Assembly (NCBI GenBank): GCA_040384645.1
Contig: JAZKIX010000148.1
Coordinates: forward strand, 1-41,815
Source: JAZKIX01 sp040384645
GTDB taxonomy: Bacteria > Pseudomonadota > Gammaproteobacteria > Burkholderiales > Burkholderiaceae_D
Direction of reading: 5' to 3'
DNA: 41,815 nucleotides
The translations under genes were made by a program, and so were the position numbers. The notes under the pieces are model-generated. The model had not been told where the DNA came from and did not search any database. It saw nothing but the letters and a program-made list of their open reading frames with translations. Of this stretch, positions 25,516 through 33,839 are shown piece by piece. Position 1 is the first letter of the stretch; the number at the start of each line of letters is the position of its first letter.

Positions 25516-26931
25516 TTAACGGTCGTTGAATGAACGGCGTGCGCCGCCTTCAGTGGAACGAGGCGCTGCAGAACCTTTGTAAGCACCGCCGGAACCTTCT
25601 TTGCGCGGCGCTGCGGCTGGCTTGCTGAAAGTACGTTGGCCGGGCTTGCTTGGCGCGCTGCGGTTGTCGCCGGGTTTCCAGCTGCCTGGACGTGCGGTTG
25701 AGCGTGGTGCCGATGCTGTTTTCTTAGGCTCGAAGCCTTCGATGACATTCACCGGAATCAGTTGTTTGGTAAAACGCTCGATCCGTTTGACGTTCATGCC
25801 TTCAGCGTGATTTACCAGCGAAACGGCGATACCGTTACGACCGGCACGACCGGTACGGCCGATACGATGGACGTAATCTTCAGGGAATTTCGGCAAATCG
25901 TAGTTGAATACGTGGGTGATCGTCGGAACATCAATACCGCGCGCAGCGACATCAGTTGCAACCAAGACCTTGACTTGACCGCGACGCATGCCATCGAGTG
26001 TACGGTTACGCGCACCTTGGTGCATGTCGCCATGCAAGGCTGCAGCCGAGAAACCGGCAATATTCAAACGGTCAGCGATAGTATCGGCATCACGTTTGGT
26101 GGCAGTAAAGACCACGGCTTGATCCAAAGTTTCGTCGCGCAACAGATGATCGAGCAGGCGATTCTTGTGCGACAGATCGTCGACAAAATGCACACGTTGC
26201 TGGATGTTTTCATGCTTGCTGGACGAACCGGCGATTTGAATGATCAATGGGTTTTTGGTGATGCGTTTCGCCATATTGCCAACTACGCCGTCGAGGGTCG
26301 CGGAGAACAGCATGGTTTGGCGTGTTTCCGGCGTTGCATCGACGATTTTTTCGATGTCATCGATAAAACCCATGTCCAGCATACGGTCGGCTTCGTCCAG
26401 TACCAAGATTTCCAATTGTGAGAAATCGATCTTGCCCGATTCCATATGGTCGATCAGACGGCCAGGTGTGGCGACCAGGATTTCTGGATTCTTAGCCAGT
26501 AATTGCATTTGTTTTGGGTAAGGCATGCCGCCCAAAATCGAGATGGCTTTTACACGCTTCATGAATGAGCCGTATTTGTCGGTGGCAGTCGTTACTTGCA
26601 ACGCCAGTTCGCGTGTCGGCGTCAGTACCAGCATTTTTGGCTGTGCAGCTTTGAAACGTGGACGGTCGCCACGGGCACGCGCAGCTTGGTTTTCTTGATT
26701 GGGTGTTTTGCCAGGAACAACTGCCGGCTGTTCGGCGGAAGCAAATTTGTGTAATGCAGGCAGCATGAATGCGGCTGTTTTGCCGGAGCCGGTTTGCGAG
26801 GAAACCAGCAAATCACGGCCGGCAATCGCCGCAGGCACTGCTTGCGATTGAACATCGGTTGGTTTGGTGTAGCCAGCTTCGGTGAGAGCTTTAATTACGG
26901 ACGCGTGTAGGCCAAGTGCTTCAAAAGTCAT
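25516..26931 (-). CDS. rhlE: DEAD-box RNA helicase, RhlE type
   Basis: This ATP-dependent RNA helicase acts in ribosome assembly or RNA turnover. The 471-residue protein shows motif I SQTGSGKT (residues 45-52), Ia TPTRELA, Ib ATPGRLI, II DEAD (179-182), III SAT (210-212), and in the second RecA domain VATDVAARGIDV and HRIGRTGRAGR. A charged insert of about 35 residues separates motifs I and Ia. The last 70 residues are a basic, serine- and proline-rich RNA-binding tail. Among the betaproteobacterial DEAD-box proteins it fits RhlE best. Confidence 0.9.
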   Translation of the reverse strand: MTFEALGLHASVIKALTEAGYTKPTDVQSQAVPAAIAGRDLLVSSQTGSGKTAAFMLPALHKFASAEQPAVVPGKTPNQENQAARARGDRPRFKAAQPKMLVLTPTRELALQVTTATDKYGSFMKRVKAISILGGMPYPKQMQLLAKNPEILVATPGRLIDHMESGKIDFSQLEILVLDEADRMLDMGFIDDIEKIVDATPETRQTMLFSATLDGVVGNMAKRITKNPLIIQIAGSSSKHENIQQRVHFVDDLSHKNRLLDHLLRDETLDQAVVFTATKRDADTIADRLNIAGFSAAALHGDMHQGARNRTLDGMRRGQVKVLVATDVAARGIDVPTITHVFNYDLPKFPEDYVHRIGRTGRAGRNGIAVSLVNHAEGMNVKRIERFTKQLIPVNVIEGFEPKKTASAPRSTARPGSWKPGDNRSAPSKPGQRTFSKPAAAPRKEGSGGAYKGSAAPRSTEGGARRSFNDR

Positions 26932-27282
26932 TATCTTCTTTCGTATAAATCAGCGTTCGTGCAAATGCGAAGAACGAAAAATAGCAACGCCAACCAACGA
27001 AATGACTTAAAACTTAAAGAAATTTCGGCACAAAAGCTTTGCGCCGGGACGGTGTCAGGAACGACACACAAGGCGGGAGGGCTTTATTTGCGGCATCCAT
27101 CACGAATTAGGATGCGCCAAGGCTTGCGATGCTGCTAGGGTAGTGCAATTTTTTGCTGCTTTGCTTAGTGCTGCATTGCAAAAAACGAGATGATACAGCA
27201 TTTCAAAACTATTTAGGGCGAATGCGGTGCATTTTTCTTGTGAAGAGCGTTGTTGTGTCGCTCTTCACAAGAACTAAGTTGC
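26932..27282. other. Intergenic region upstream of rhlE, with a perfect hairpin behind fabI
   Basis: TTCTTGTGAAGAGCG (27235-27249) and CGCTCTTCACAAGAA (27259-27273) pair perfectly over 15 bases, 10 bases after the fabI stop. Read in the fabI direction it is followed by AAAAA rather than a T-run. The rest of the 351 bases, which must contain the rhlE promoter and 5' leader, shows no certain site. Confidence 0.5.
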
Positions 27283-28071
27283 TTAATACGATTCCGCGTT
27301 CAGTCCCATCACATTCGAGAAGCCACCGTCTACATAGGTGATTTCACCAGTAATGCCCGATGCTAAGTCCGACAGCAGGAAAGCGGCGGTATTACCGACT
27401 TCGTCAATCGTCACATTGCGGCGCAAGGGGGCGTGCGCTGCGACAAAGCCGAGCAAGGTGCCAAAATCCTTGATGCCGCTCGCTGCCAGCGTCTTGATCG
27501 GGCCTGCCGAAATACCGTTGGCACGAATTCCTTTTTTGCCGAGCGATTCAGCCAAGTAACGCACACTTGCTTCAAGCGAAGCCTTTGCCAGCCCCATCGT
27601 GTTGTAGTAAGGAATCGAGCGTATTGCGCCAAGGTAAGTCAGTGTCAGCAATGCTGAGTTGGCGCGCAGCATCGGCAGCGCGGCCTTGGCCAACGCCGGG
27701 AAGCTGTAGGCTGAAATATCATGGGCTACCTTGAAGCCTTCTCGCGAAAAGCCGTCCAGGAAATCGCCGGCAATCGCTTCACGCGGGGCGAATCCGATTG
27801 CATGCACCAAGCCATCGAGATGTTCCCACGATTTGGCAAGGTCAACGAACAAAGCGTTGATTTGCTCATCGCTGGCGACATCGCACTCATATACCAGCTC
27901 GCTGCCAAACTCTTTGGCGAAATCGGTAATTCTGTCTTTAAAGCGTTCGCCGACATAGGTGAAGGCCAACTCGGCACCTTCGCGCTGGCAAGCTTTTGCT
28001 ATGCCATAGGCAATGGAACGGTTAGACAACAATCCAGTAATGAGGATTTTTTTACCTTGCAGAAATGCCAT
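27283..28071 (-). CDS. fabI: Enoyl-[acyl-carrier-protein] reductase (NADH), FabI
   Basis: FabI reduces trans-2-enoyl-ACP, the last step of each elongation cycle of fatty acid synthesis, and is the triclosan target. The 262-residue SDR-fold protein has the modified nucleotide motif GLLSNRSIAYGIA near residues 13-25. The catalytic residues Y146, Y156 and K163 in LTYLGAIRSIPYYNTMGLAKA fall at the same numbers as in E. coli FabI, followed by ISAGPIKTLAASGI. It stands alone between mltD and rhlE on the minus strand. Repeat copy E lies between it and mltD. Confidence 0.96.
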   Translation of the reverse strand: MAFLQGKKILITGLLSNRSIAYGIAKACQREGAELAFTYVGERFKDRITDFAKEFGSELVYECDVASDEQINALFVDLAKSWEHLDGLVHAIGFAPREAIAGDFLDGFSREGFKVAHDISAYSFPALAKAALPMLRANSALLTLTYLGAIRSIPYYNTMGLAKASLEASVRYLAESLGKKGIRANGISAGPIKTLAASGIKDFGTLLGFVAAHAPLRRNVTIDEVGNTAAFLLSDLASGITGEITYVDGGFSNVMGLNAESY

Positions 28072-28210
28072 GAAAGACTCCAGAAGCTATCGCGGATGGT
28101 CGGCGATAAAGGTTATTTTTTGAATAGTCGTACTCGATTTTTTGCGCCGAGCCGAGATTGTAGGGCGTTGCGGCTGAGACGGCAACTTTTCATGCAAGAT
28201 GAAAATTCAG

Positions 28211-28291
28211 GGAAAATATACTGGAGGGAGTAATATTTATTCGCTAATGAAAACGTGCGGGAGATAGGCTATTTTTGCCTATACTCCCTAC
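28211..28291 (-). repeat. Dispersed intergenic repeat, copy E
   Basis: On the minus strand it reads CGTAGGGAGTATAGGC, then AGCCTATCTCCCGCACG and TTTTCATTAGCG, and ends with CCAGTATATTTTCC; the 3' hairpin is imperfect. It starts 41 bases after the mltD stop in the same direction and ends about 140 bases before fabI. Confidence 0.78.
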
Positions 28292-28331
28292 GAATTAGCA
28301 ATGGAACGTTTGTTTGAATAAGAAATAAAAG

Positions 28332-29882
28332 CTAGCTCAGACGTCTTTTCCCCGCTTTGCCAGTGGCTTTGATTTGCACCACAGTGGCCTTTCCCTGCCG
28401 TAGCTTGGACGATTGCGCTAGCCGCACGACCCGTCTACCGGATGTCGCGCGAACCGGCACCTCAACTTGGAGGGCCTGGCCATTGCTAACTATGTCGCGG
28501 CGCAAGTTGTTCCAGGATTTGAGTTGTTCGACGCTGGTTTTGTAACGTTTGGCGAGCGATGCCAGGCTGTCTTTCTTTCCAACCTTGATCGTGACGCGGC
28601 GCATGACCGGACCCTCGCGTTCGAACATCATCGTCGCTTTATCGGCCCAATCGGGGGCGATATCCTCGTCACGCGCTGTAGTCAATTTAGGCACGAGTAT
28701 GGTAGAGCCAGCGCTGATGAGCATATTGGGCGGTATTTGGTTGACGGCACGCAGCACATCGGCGGCGATTCCGAACAGTTTTGCGATGTGCTCAATATGT
28801 TCGCGCTTCCCTACAAAATGTGCGGCCCACGAGGATAGTGGGCGTTTCCATTGCGCCAGATTGCTCTTGAACTTATCGGCGTTGTCGTGCGGCAGCAAAA
28901 TCCGCGTGGTGAGTCCGGTGATCACGGGACGATTAAATTGCGGATTGAGTGCCTTGAACTCATCTAGCGACAGTTCGGCCAATTGTGCAGCGACCTTGAC
29001 ATCGATGTCGCGCGTTTTGTCGATGGTGACGAAGTAAGGTTGATTTTCTACAGCCGGCAAGGTCAGGCCATACTCTTCCGGATGGGCGATGATATTCTTG
29101 ACCGCTTGTAATTTTGGCACGTAGTTGCGTGTTTCCGCTGGCATTAAAGCTGACAGACTGTTGAAATCAATCGGCTTGCCTGCGGCCTGATTTTTCTTGA
29201 TGGCGCGTGCGACAGAACCTTCGCCCCAGTTATACGCCGCCAGCGCTAGGTGCCAGTCGCCAAACATGCCATACAGTTTTTGCAAATATGACAGCGCCGC
29301 ATCGGTCGAAGCCAATACATCGCGTCGTTCATCCTTAAAAATGTTTTGCTTTAGATTGAAATCGCGCCCGGTCGATGGAATGAATTGCCACATCCCTGCC
29401 GCCTTGGCGCTGGATAGTGCCTCTGGATTAAAAGCCGATTCGATAAACGGCAAAAGTGCCAGTTCGGCCGGCATGCCGCGTATTTCCAGTTCTTGCAACA
29501 CATGAAACAGATAACGCGAAGCGCGTGTGGTGGTACGTGCTATGTAGTCGGGACGCGCTGTGTACCAGTTCAACTGGTTTGCGACCAAGGGATTTTGCAG
29601 GTCAGGAATGCCAAAACCTTGACGCATCCGTTCCCACACATCGACTTCTTCAATCGATAAGACTTCGGGATTTTTTTCTGCGGTTTGAGTTTGATGTTCG
29701 GCGTTGATGGTTTCAATCAAGTCGTCAATCGTGAGCGTTGGGGACTGGGGATCAATCGACGCAACTTCAAAGCGAATATCGGAGAGGCTGGACGGCGTGT
29801 CGATAGTCTCGGCGAACAAGGGCGCGCTTACAACGAGGAGCGCCACTATTGCAAATTGTTTTATCAATAGAGGTCGGTGCAT
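28332..29882 (-). CDS. mltD: Membrane-bound lytic murein transglycosylase D
   Basis: MltD cleaves peptidoglycan glycan strands to form 1,6-anhydromuramic ends. The ATG at 29882 is chosen because GGAA lies 6 bases upstream and a clean signal peptide follows (FAIVALLVVSAPLFA), whereas a longer ORF would add 14 implausible residues; the product is 516 residues. The SLT domain has LLPFIESAFNPEA (catalytic glutamate) with SAKAAGMWQFIPSTGRDF and ALAAYNWGEGSVARA. Two LysM-type modules follow, around HFVGKREHIEHIAKLFGI and TIKVGKKDSLASLAKRYKTS. No lipobox cysteine is seen, so it may be periplasmic rather than a lipoprotein. Confidence 0.92.
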   Translation of the reverse strand: MHRPLLIKQFAIVALLVVSAPLFAETIDTPSSLSDIRFEVASIDPQSPTLTIDDLIETINAEHQTQTAEKNPEVLSIEEVDVWERMRQGFGIPDLQNPLVANQLNWYTARPDYIARTTTRASRYLFHVLQELEIRGMPAELALLPFIESAFNPEALSSAKAAGMWQFIPSTGRDFNLKQNIFKDERRDVLASTDAALSYLQKLYGMFGDWHLALAAYNWGEGSVARAIKKNQAAGKPIDFNSLSALMPAETRNYVPKLQAVKNIIAHPEEYGLTLPAVENQPYFVTIDKTRDIDVKVAAQLAELSLDEFKALNPQFNRPVITGLTTRILLPHDNADKFKSNLAQWKRPLSSWAAHFVGKREHIEHIAKLFGIAADVLRAVNQIPPNMLISAGSTILVPKLTTARDEDIAPDWADKATMMFEREGPVMRRVTIKVGKKDSLASLAKRYKTSVEQLKSWNNLRRDIVSNGQALQVEVPVRATSGRRVVRLAQSSKLRQGKATVVQIKATGKAGKRRLS

Positions 29883-30309
29883 GGGATTCCAGTATTTTGG
29901 AAACCAATGTGTCTTACAAGCCAAGAAAGAGCGTCAAGTGGGGCTTGCTTCGAACTTACATTGATTTATCGTGGGTTTTGGACAAAATTCAAACATTTAA
30001 GCATTGCAGCAGGCGATAGGGTTGCCAGGACGCACTTAAATCGTTGTGCTGATTCGTCTTATTTACAGGCAATTGCACTAGCGATAGTCGCCAAATCGAG
30101 AACTTACTGAAAACTGAGTTCGAACGACTTTGACGGAGTGTACGTAAGGGTGTTTGAACGCGTCAAGAAAATTTACAATTGCATGACATGGTTTTTTATC
30201 CATTCTCAAGATCGAAGTCGATAATTTGGGAAATTGAACAAAAATCAAAAAGAAGTCGAGAAAAGTTGTTACTAGCCTCTCCGGTTAAGGTCAGTGTAAA
30301 TACAAGAAG
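29883..30309. other. Intergenic region upstream of mltD
   Basis: About 430 bases lie between the mltD start and the terminator of the reductase gene. I see no credible ORF and no strong repeat; it is relatively AT-rich near 30170-30280. The mltD promoter must be at the left end but is not identifiable by eye. Confidence 0.45.
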
Positions 30310-30348
30310 CCAATAAAAAACGGCGCAAAATGCGCCGTTTTTTATTGG
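30310..30348. terminator. Intrinsic terminator behind the ferredoxin reductase gene
   Basis: CCAATAAAAAACGGCGCA (30310-30327) and TGCGCCGTTTTTTATTGG (30331-30348) form an 18-bp stem with an AAA loop; the GC-rich top is flanked by A/T runs, so it works in either direction. Confidence 0.92.
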
Positions 30349-30360
30349 CTGTAATCAGTT

Positions 30361-31420
30361 TTAATCGAATACAGGGCTTTCGACGCCCAATATTTTGTGC
30401 AATTTAGGCGAGGTTGTGGTGTATTGCATATGGATTTTCTTGTCTGGGAAAATATAGGGCGCCGCACCAAAAGCAGCCAAGGCCGCTTCATGGAAGCCGG
30501 ACAAAATCAATTTCTTTTTGCCTGGATAGGTGTTGATATCGCCTACCGCAAAAATGCCCGGCACATTGGTTTCGAATTTTTCAGTATTGACGACCTTGAG
30601 TTGTTTTCGCTCAATATCCAAGCCCCAATCGGCAATCGGCCCGAGTTTTGGAGATAAACCGAAGAACACCAGCAATATATCTAGCGGCAAACGACGTGTG
30701 ACGCCGTCCGGACCAGTTACCTTAATTTCTGTAAGTTTGCCGTCGCGCTCTTCAAAGCCTGTGGCTTGGCCGACGATCAATTGCATCTCGTAGTCATCAC
30801 ACAATTGTTTCATCTTGGCGACCGAAGCTGGTGCAGCGCGGAAGTCTTCCCGGCGGTGCAGCAAGATTACCGATTCTGCCTTGCCGACGAAATTGAGCGC
30901 CCAATCCAGGGCAGAGTCGCCGCCACCACAAATAACGAGATTTTTGCCGTGGAATGGCACGGGGTCTTTGACGCGGTAAAACAATTGAGNNNNNNNNNNN
31001 NNNNNNNNNNNNNNNNNNNNNNNNNNNNNNNNNNNNNNNNNNNNNNNNNNNNNNNNNNNNNNNNNNNNNNNNNNNNNNNNNNNNNNNNNNNNNNNNNNNN
31101 NNNNNNNNNNNNNNNNNNNNNGTCGGCTCAAACGGTTCGATTTGCTTGAGAAGGTTGTCGGTCAGTTCCTGTCCGGTACAAACCGGTACCGCAGGAATAT
31201 CGTAAATAGGCTTATCGGGATATAGTTCCACGCATTGGCCACCGACCACTGGCAGGGAGTCAATGACGTGTGCCTTGATTTCCAACAAGCCAAGTTCGAA
31301 TACCTGAAACAGGCCAACCGGCCCGGCTCCCACGATGATGGCATCGGCTTCGATCGGTGCTTGCGTTGCGGGTTTGTTGGGAGCGAGAATTGATGCGTCA
31401 GTGCCGGTACTGGTTTCCAT
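30361..31420 (-). CDS. Ferredoxin--NADP+ reductase (thioredoxin-reductase-like type), interrupted by an assembly gap
   Basis: This flavoprotein moves electrons between NADPH and ferredoxin. The N-terminal part has the FAD motif IIVGAGPVGLFQ and GGQCVELYPDKPIYDIPA. After the gap come the NADPH motif ICGGGDSALDWALNF with HRREDFRAAPAS, and the second FAD segment GIFAVGDINTYPGKKKLILSGFHEAALAAF. No CxxC redox pair is present, separating it from true thioredoxin reductases. ATG 31420 is preferred over one 75 bases upstream because the family starts close to the FAD motif. The 132-N gap leaves the two parts in different frames; a true gap of 131 or 134 would restore one protein of about 352 residues. 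The ferredoxin gene lies 92 bases upstream. Confidence 0.9.
30990..31121. other. Assembly gap (132 N)
   Basis: This unresolved sequence lies within the reductase gene. The frames on the two sides need a length of 2 modulo 3, which 132 is not, so the gap size is probably an estimate; a real frameshift cannot be excluded. Confidence 0.95.
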
Positions 31421-31512
31421 ACGACTGTGGTGTCCTGTTTGTTTCGATAGGTATAAAAAGCTGCGAGCCATTTTAAAAGCGGCATCGCATTTCAAAAAGT
31501 TTGAATTTCAAC

Positions 31513-31836
31513 TTAACGCTTGAGCATTTGCATTTTGTCTTTTACGTCTTTCCATTCATCCGCATCTGGCAATGGCGCCTTGGTCTTGGTGATAGACGGC
31601 CAGAAACGCGCTAGCTCGATATTGAGTTTGATAAACGGCACTTGATCGGCAGGCACGTCCTCTTCGGCGAAGATTGCATTGACAGGGCATTCGGCCACGC
31701 ACACTGCGCAGTCGATACATTCGTCTGGATCAATGGTCAAGAAATTCGGGCCTTCGCGGAAGCAATCTACCGGGCACACATCGACGCAATCCGTGTAACG
31801 GCAGGCGATGCAGGATTCGGTGACAACGTGAGTCAT
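31513..31836 (-). CDS. fdxA: Seven-iron ferredoxin FdxA
   Basis: This small electron carrier of 107 residues has one [3Fe-4S] and one [4Fe-4S] cluster. The cysteine pattern matches the Azotobacter FdI type: C9, C17 and C50 for the 3Fe cluster and C21, C40, C43 and C46 for the 4Fe cluster, with the extra C12 and C25 also conserved. VTESCIACRYTDCVDVCPVD is the usual start, and the C-terminal half (FIKLNIELARFWPSITKTK) is the normal extension. It is upstream of the ferredoxin--NADP+ reductase on the same strand, so the two form a likely redox pair. Confidence 0.95.
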   Translation of the reverse strand: MTHVVTESCIACRYTDCVDVCPVDCFREGPNFLTIDPDECIDCAVCVAECPVNAIFAEEDVPADQVPFIKLNIELARFWPSITKTKAPLPDADEWKDVKDKMQMLKR

Positions 31837-32236
31837 AACAGTCCAATCTATAAATATGGTGCGTAGTGATAGTGCGAATATGCTGTAGCTTGCCCGTCGA
31901 GCGAATGTTTAGCGCTATCGATACAAAAGGCATTCGAAGTCAAGCAGAAACTTGTCGCTAACTCAATGCCAAGCGCCATTACATGAGGTTTCGGGTCGTA
32001 ATTTTAGCAACGTATCGCGCCTAGAATGAGGGAGTTGACTAAAATCCACGAGTTTGCATAGTCGGAAAGCCTTGTATTTTAAGGCAATTCTAGTTTTCTA
32101 ACAAACTTGCAGTTAGACACAATCCAAATAAGCAAATTCGTTCCACGTCATTAAAGTAGCGCCGATGTGATGAGTGCGAGGCATTTTTTAGCAAGCAATT
32201 CCTTTATAGTGTGGCGATTCGATCAATGGGAGTGAT
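31837..32236. other. Divergent control region between fdxA and the binding-protein gene
   Basis: These 400 bases carry no credible ORF. TATAGT at 32205-32210, 27 bases before the binding-protein ATG, is a fair -10 box without a clear -35. No inverted repeat stands out. Confidence 0.4.
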
Positions 32237-33448
32237 ATGAAAGTCCACTTGCTATTTAGATGGTTTGCTTTTGCCGCGCTATTACCTTGTCTTGCCTTGG
32301 CTGAAGTTACCCAGCCTATCAAAATAGGCGACATTAATAGTTATTCGACGGCGCCTCATCTAACTGATCCTTATCTAAAAGGTGCTCGTCTGGCAATTGA
32401 GGAAATCAACGCTGCTGGGGGTGTCAATGGCCGGTTGCTGGAGATTATTTCGCGTGACGATCTAGGCAAACCGGATGAGGCCATGCGACAGGCGCAACTG
32501 TTGTTGACAACTGATAAGGTTGATATCTTCAGCGGCACCTCTCTGCCTGCGGTGGCGCTGGCACTGTCACGTTTCGCGGGTCGTAACAAGGTAGTTCTCG
32601 TCGCAGGATTGCCCTTAACCGACGTCCTCACAATGGAGCACGGCAATCGCTATACCTTCAGAATGCGACCGTCAACCATGATGCAAGCTGCCATGCTGGC
32701 AGACGTCGCTGCAAAGCTGCCCGCGCGGCGATGGGCAATTCTGGCACCGAATTACGAATTTGGACAAAGCGCGGCTCTCAGCTTTAAGCGCTCGTTGATC
32801 GCAAAACGCCCTGATGTCGAGTTTGTCTCAGAACAGTGGCCTGCGCTGGGGAAAATGAATGCCAGCGTCACTGTCGCGGCATTGGCCAAAGGTAAGCCGG
32901 AGGCAATTTTCAATGCAACGTCGGGGACTGATCTTGCTAAGTTCGTGCGTGAAGGAAAACTTCGTGGACTTTTTACTGATAAGACAGTGTTATCTATATT
33001 GACTGGCGAGCCCGAAATCCTTGAAAGTTTGGGGCCTGATCTGCCCAGTGGCTGGGTCGTGACCGGTTACCCCTCTAATCAGATAGATGCATCGGCACAC
33101 AAGCAGTTTGCCGATGCATATTTTAAAAAATATGGTAATCAGCCACGGCTCGCTTCGGTCATCGGTTACAGCACAATGTTAGCGATCGCGGCGGGGTTCC
33201 GAAAGTCACAAGTGCCGAATCAAGAGGGGATGATTGCCGCTTTGCGAAGTACTCAATTTGATACTCCTTTTGGGCCGGCATCCTTTCGTGCGCTCGATCA
33301 CCAGTCAACACTGGGTGCATTTGTTGGCACGCTTGAACTTGTTGATGGCCTGGCGCGTATGCGGGACTGGCATTACGTCGACGGGAAAAGTTACTTGCCT
33401 GATGTAGCTAACGTTAAGGCGCGTCGCCCTGCATCAGCAATGAAATAA
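32237..33448 (+). CDS. Periplasmic binding protein of the branched-chain amino acid type
   Basis: This solute-binding component of an ABC importer has 403 residues. A signal peptide (FAFAALLPCLALA) precedes the type I periplasmic fold: IKIGDINSYSTAPHLTDPYLKGARLAIEEINAAGGVNGR is cut here to its key parts IKIGDI, GARLAIEEINAAGGVNGR and DDLGKPDEA. Later come WAILAPNYEFGQSAALSF and VIGYSTMLAIAAG. No permease or ATPase genes are adjacent, so it is either an orphan receptor or works with a distant transporter. The ligand cannot be deduced; amino acids, amides and aromatic compounds are all known for the family. Confidence 0.86.
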   Translation: MKVHLLFRWFAFAALLPCLALAEVTQPIKIGDINSYSTAPHLTDPYLKGARLAIEEINAAGGVNGRLLEIISRDDLGKPDEAMRQAQLLLTTDKVDIFSGTSLPAVALALSRFAGRNKVVLVAGLPLTDVLTMEHGNRYTFRMRPSTMMQAAMLADVAAKLPARRWAILAPNYEFGQSAALSFKRSLIAKRPDVEFVSEQWPALGKMNASVTVAALAKGKPEAIFNATSGTDLAKFVREGKLRGLFTDKTVLSILTGEPEILESLGPDLPSGWVVTGYPSNQIDASAHKQFADAYFKKYGNQPRLASVIGYSTMLAIAAGFRKSQVPNQEGMIAALRSTQFDTPFGPASFRALDHQSTLGAFVGTLELVDGLARMRDWHYVDGKSYLPDVANVKARRPASAMK

Positions 33449-33536
33449 CTTGCCTCGATTTTCGCCCAGTTTTTAGCCAGTTTCAGTGGTCATAAAAAGC
33501 GAAAGTAGAGCATAGAACAGGTTCAAAAATCGTTTG

Positions 33537-33633
33537 TGGTGCATATTTCACACAAATCACTAAATTTGTGAAATTGAAGTATTACGCACCGTATTTGTGA
33601 AAATTCATGTTTTGAAAGCATTATTTTGGTGCA
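33537..33633 (+). promoter_or_regulatory. Candidate NtrC and other operator sites upstream of glnA
   Basis: NtrC half-site-like TGGTGCA occurs at 33537-33543 and 33627-33633, with GCACC at 33586-33590. In between, ATTTCACACAAAT (33544-33556) faces ATTTGTGAAAT (33564-33574) as an inverted repeat, and ATTTGTGA recurs at 33593-33600. The first two lie 60-160 bases above the -24/-12 promoter, as expected for NtrC enhancers. Nothing else is evident in 33449-33839. Confidence 0.5.
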
Positions 33634-33693
33634 TTGCTCACATCTAAAATGCGCTGCCGGGACCAAAAGCGGTCGGGTTTTTCTTATTGTTGT

Positions 33694-33709
33694 TGGCATG
33701 GAATCTGCT
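33694..33709 (+). promoter_or_regulatory. Sigma-54 promoter of glnA
   Basis: TTGGCATGGAATCTGCT places GG at 33695-33696 and GC at 33707-33708 with exactly 10 bases between, the invariant -24/-12 geometry. The expected start is near 33720, about 120 bases before glnA. ntrB and ntrC lie downstream in the same region. Confidence 0.82.
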
Positions 33710-33839
33710 ATCATCCTGCCCTGAGTTCTGGTCGCGCTTCGGTTTGCACTGCAGTTTTTAGGGCGAGCACTTACAACAGTTACGCACACAGTCGGCTCAA
33801 AACCCAATTTGAACAATTTTCTTATTTGAGGAGATTTGC

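Noticed and set aside
27153..27341. 62-codon ORF between rhlE and fabI
   Set aside because: It spans the perfect hairpin at 27235-27273 and the end of fabI; no start signal or family resemblance.
11179..28291. Repeat copies as a CRISPR array or as insertion sequences
   Set aside because: Copies are kilobases apart, vary in sequence, lie in both orientations and enclose no spacers or transposase.
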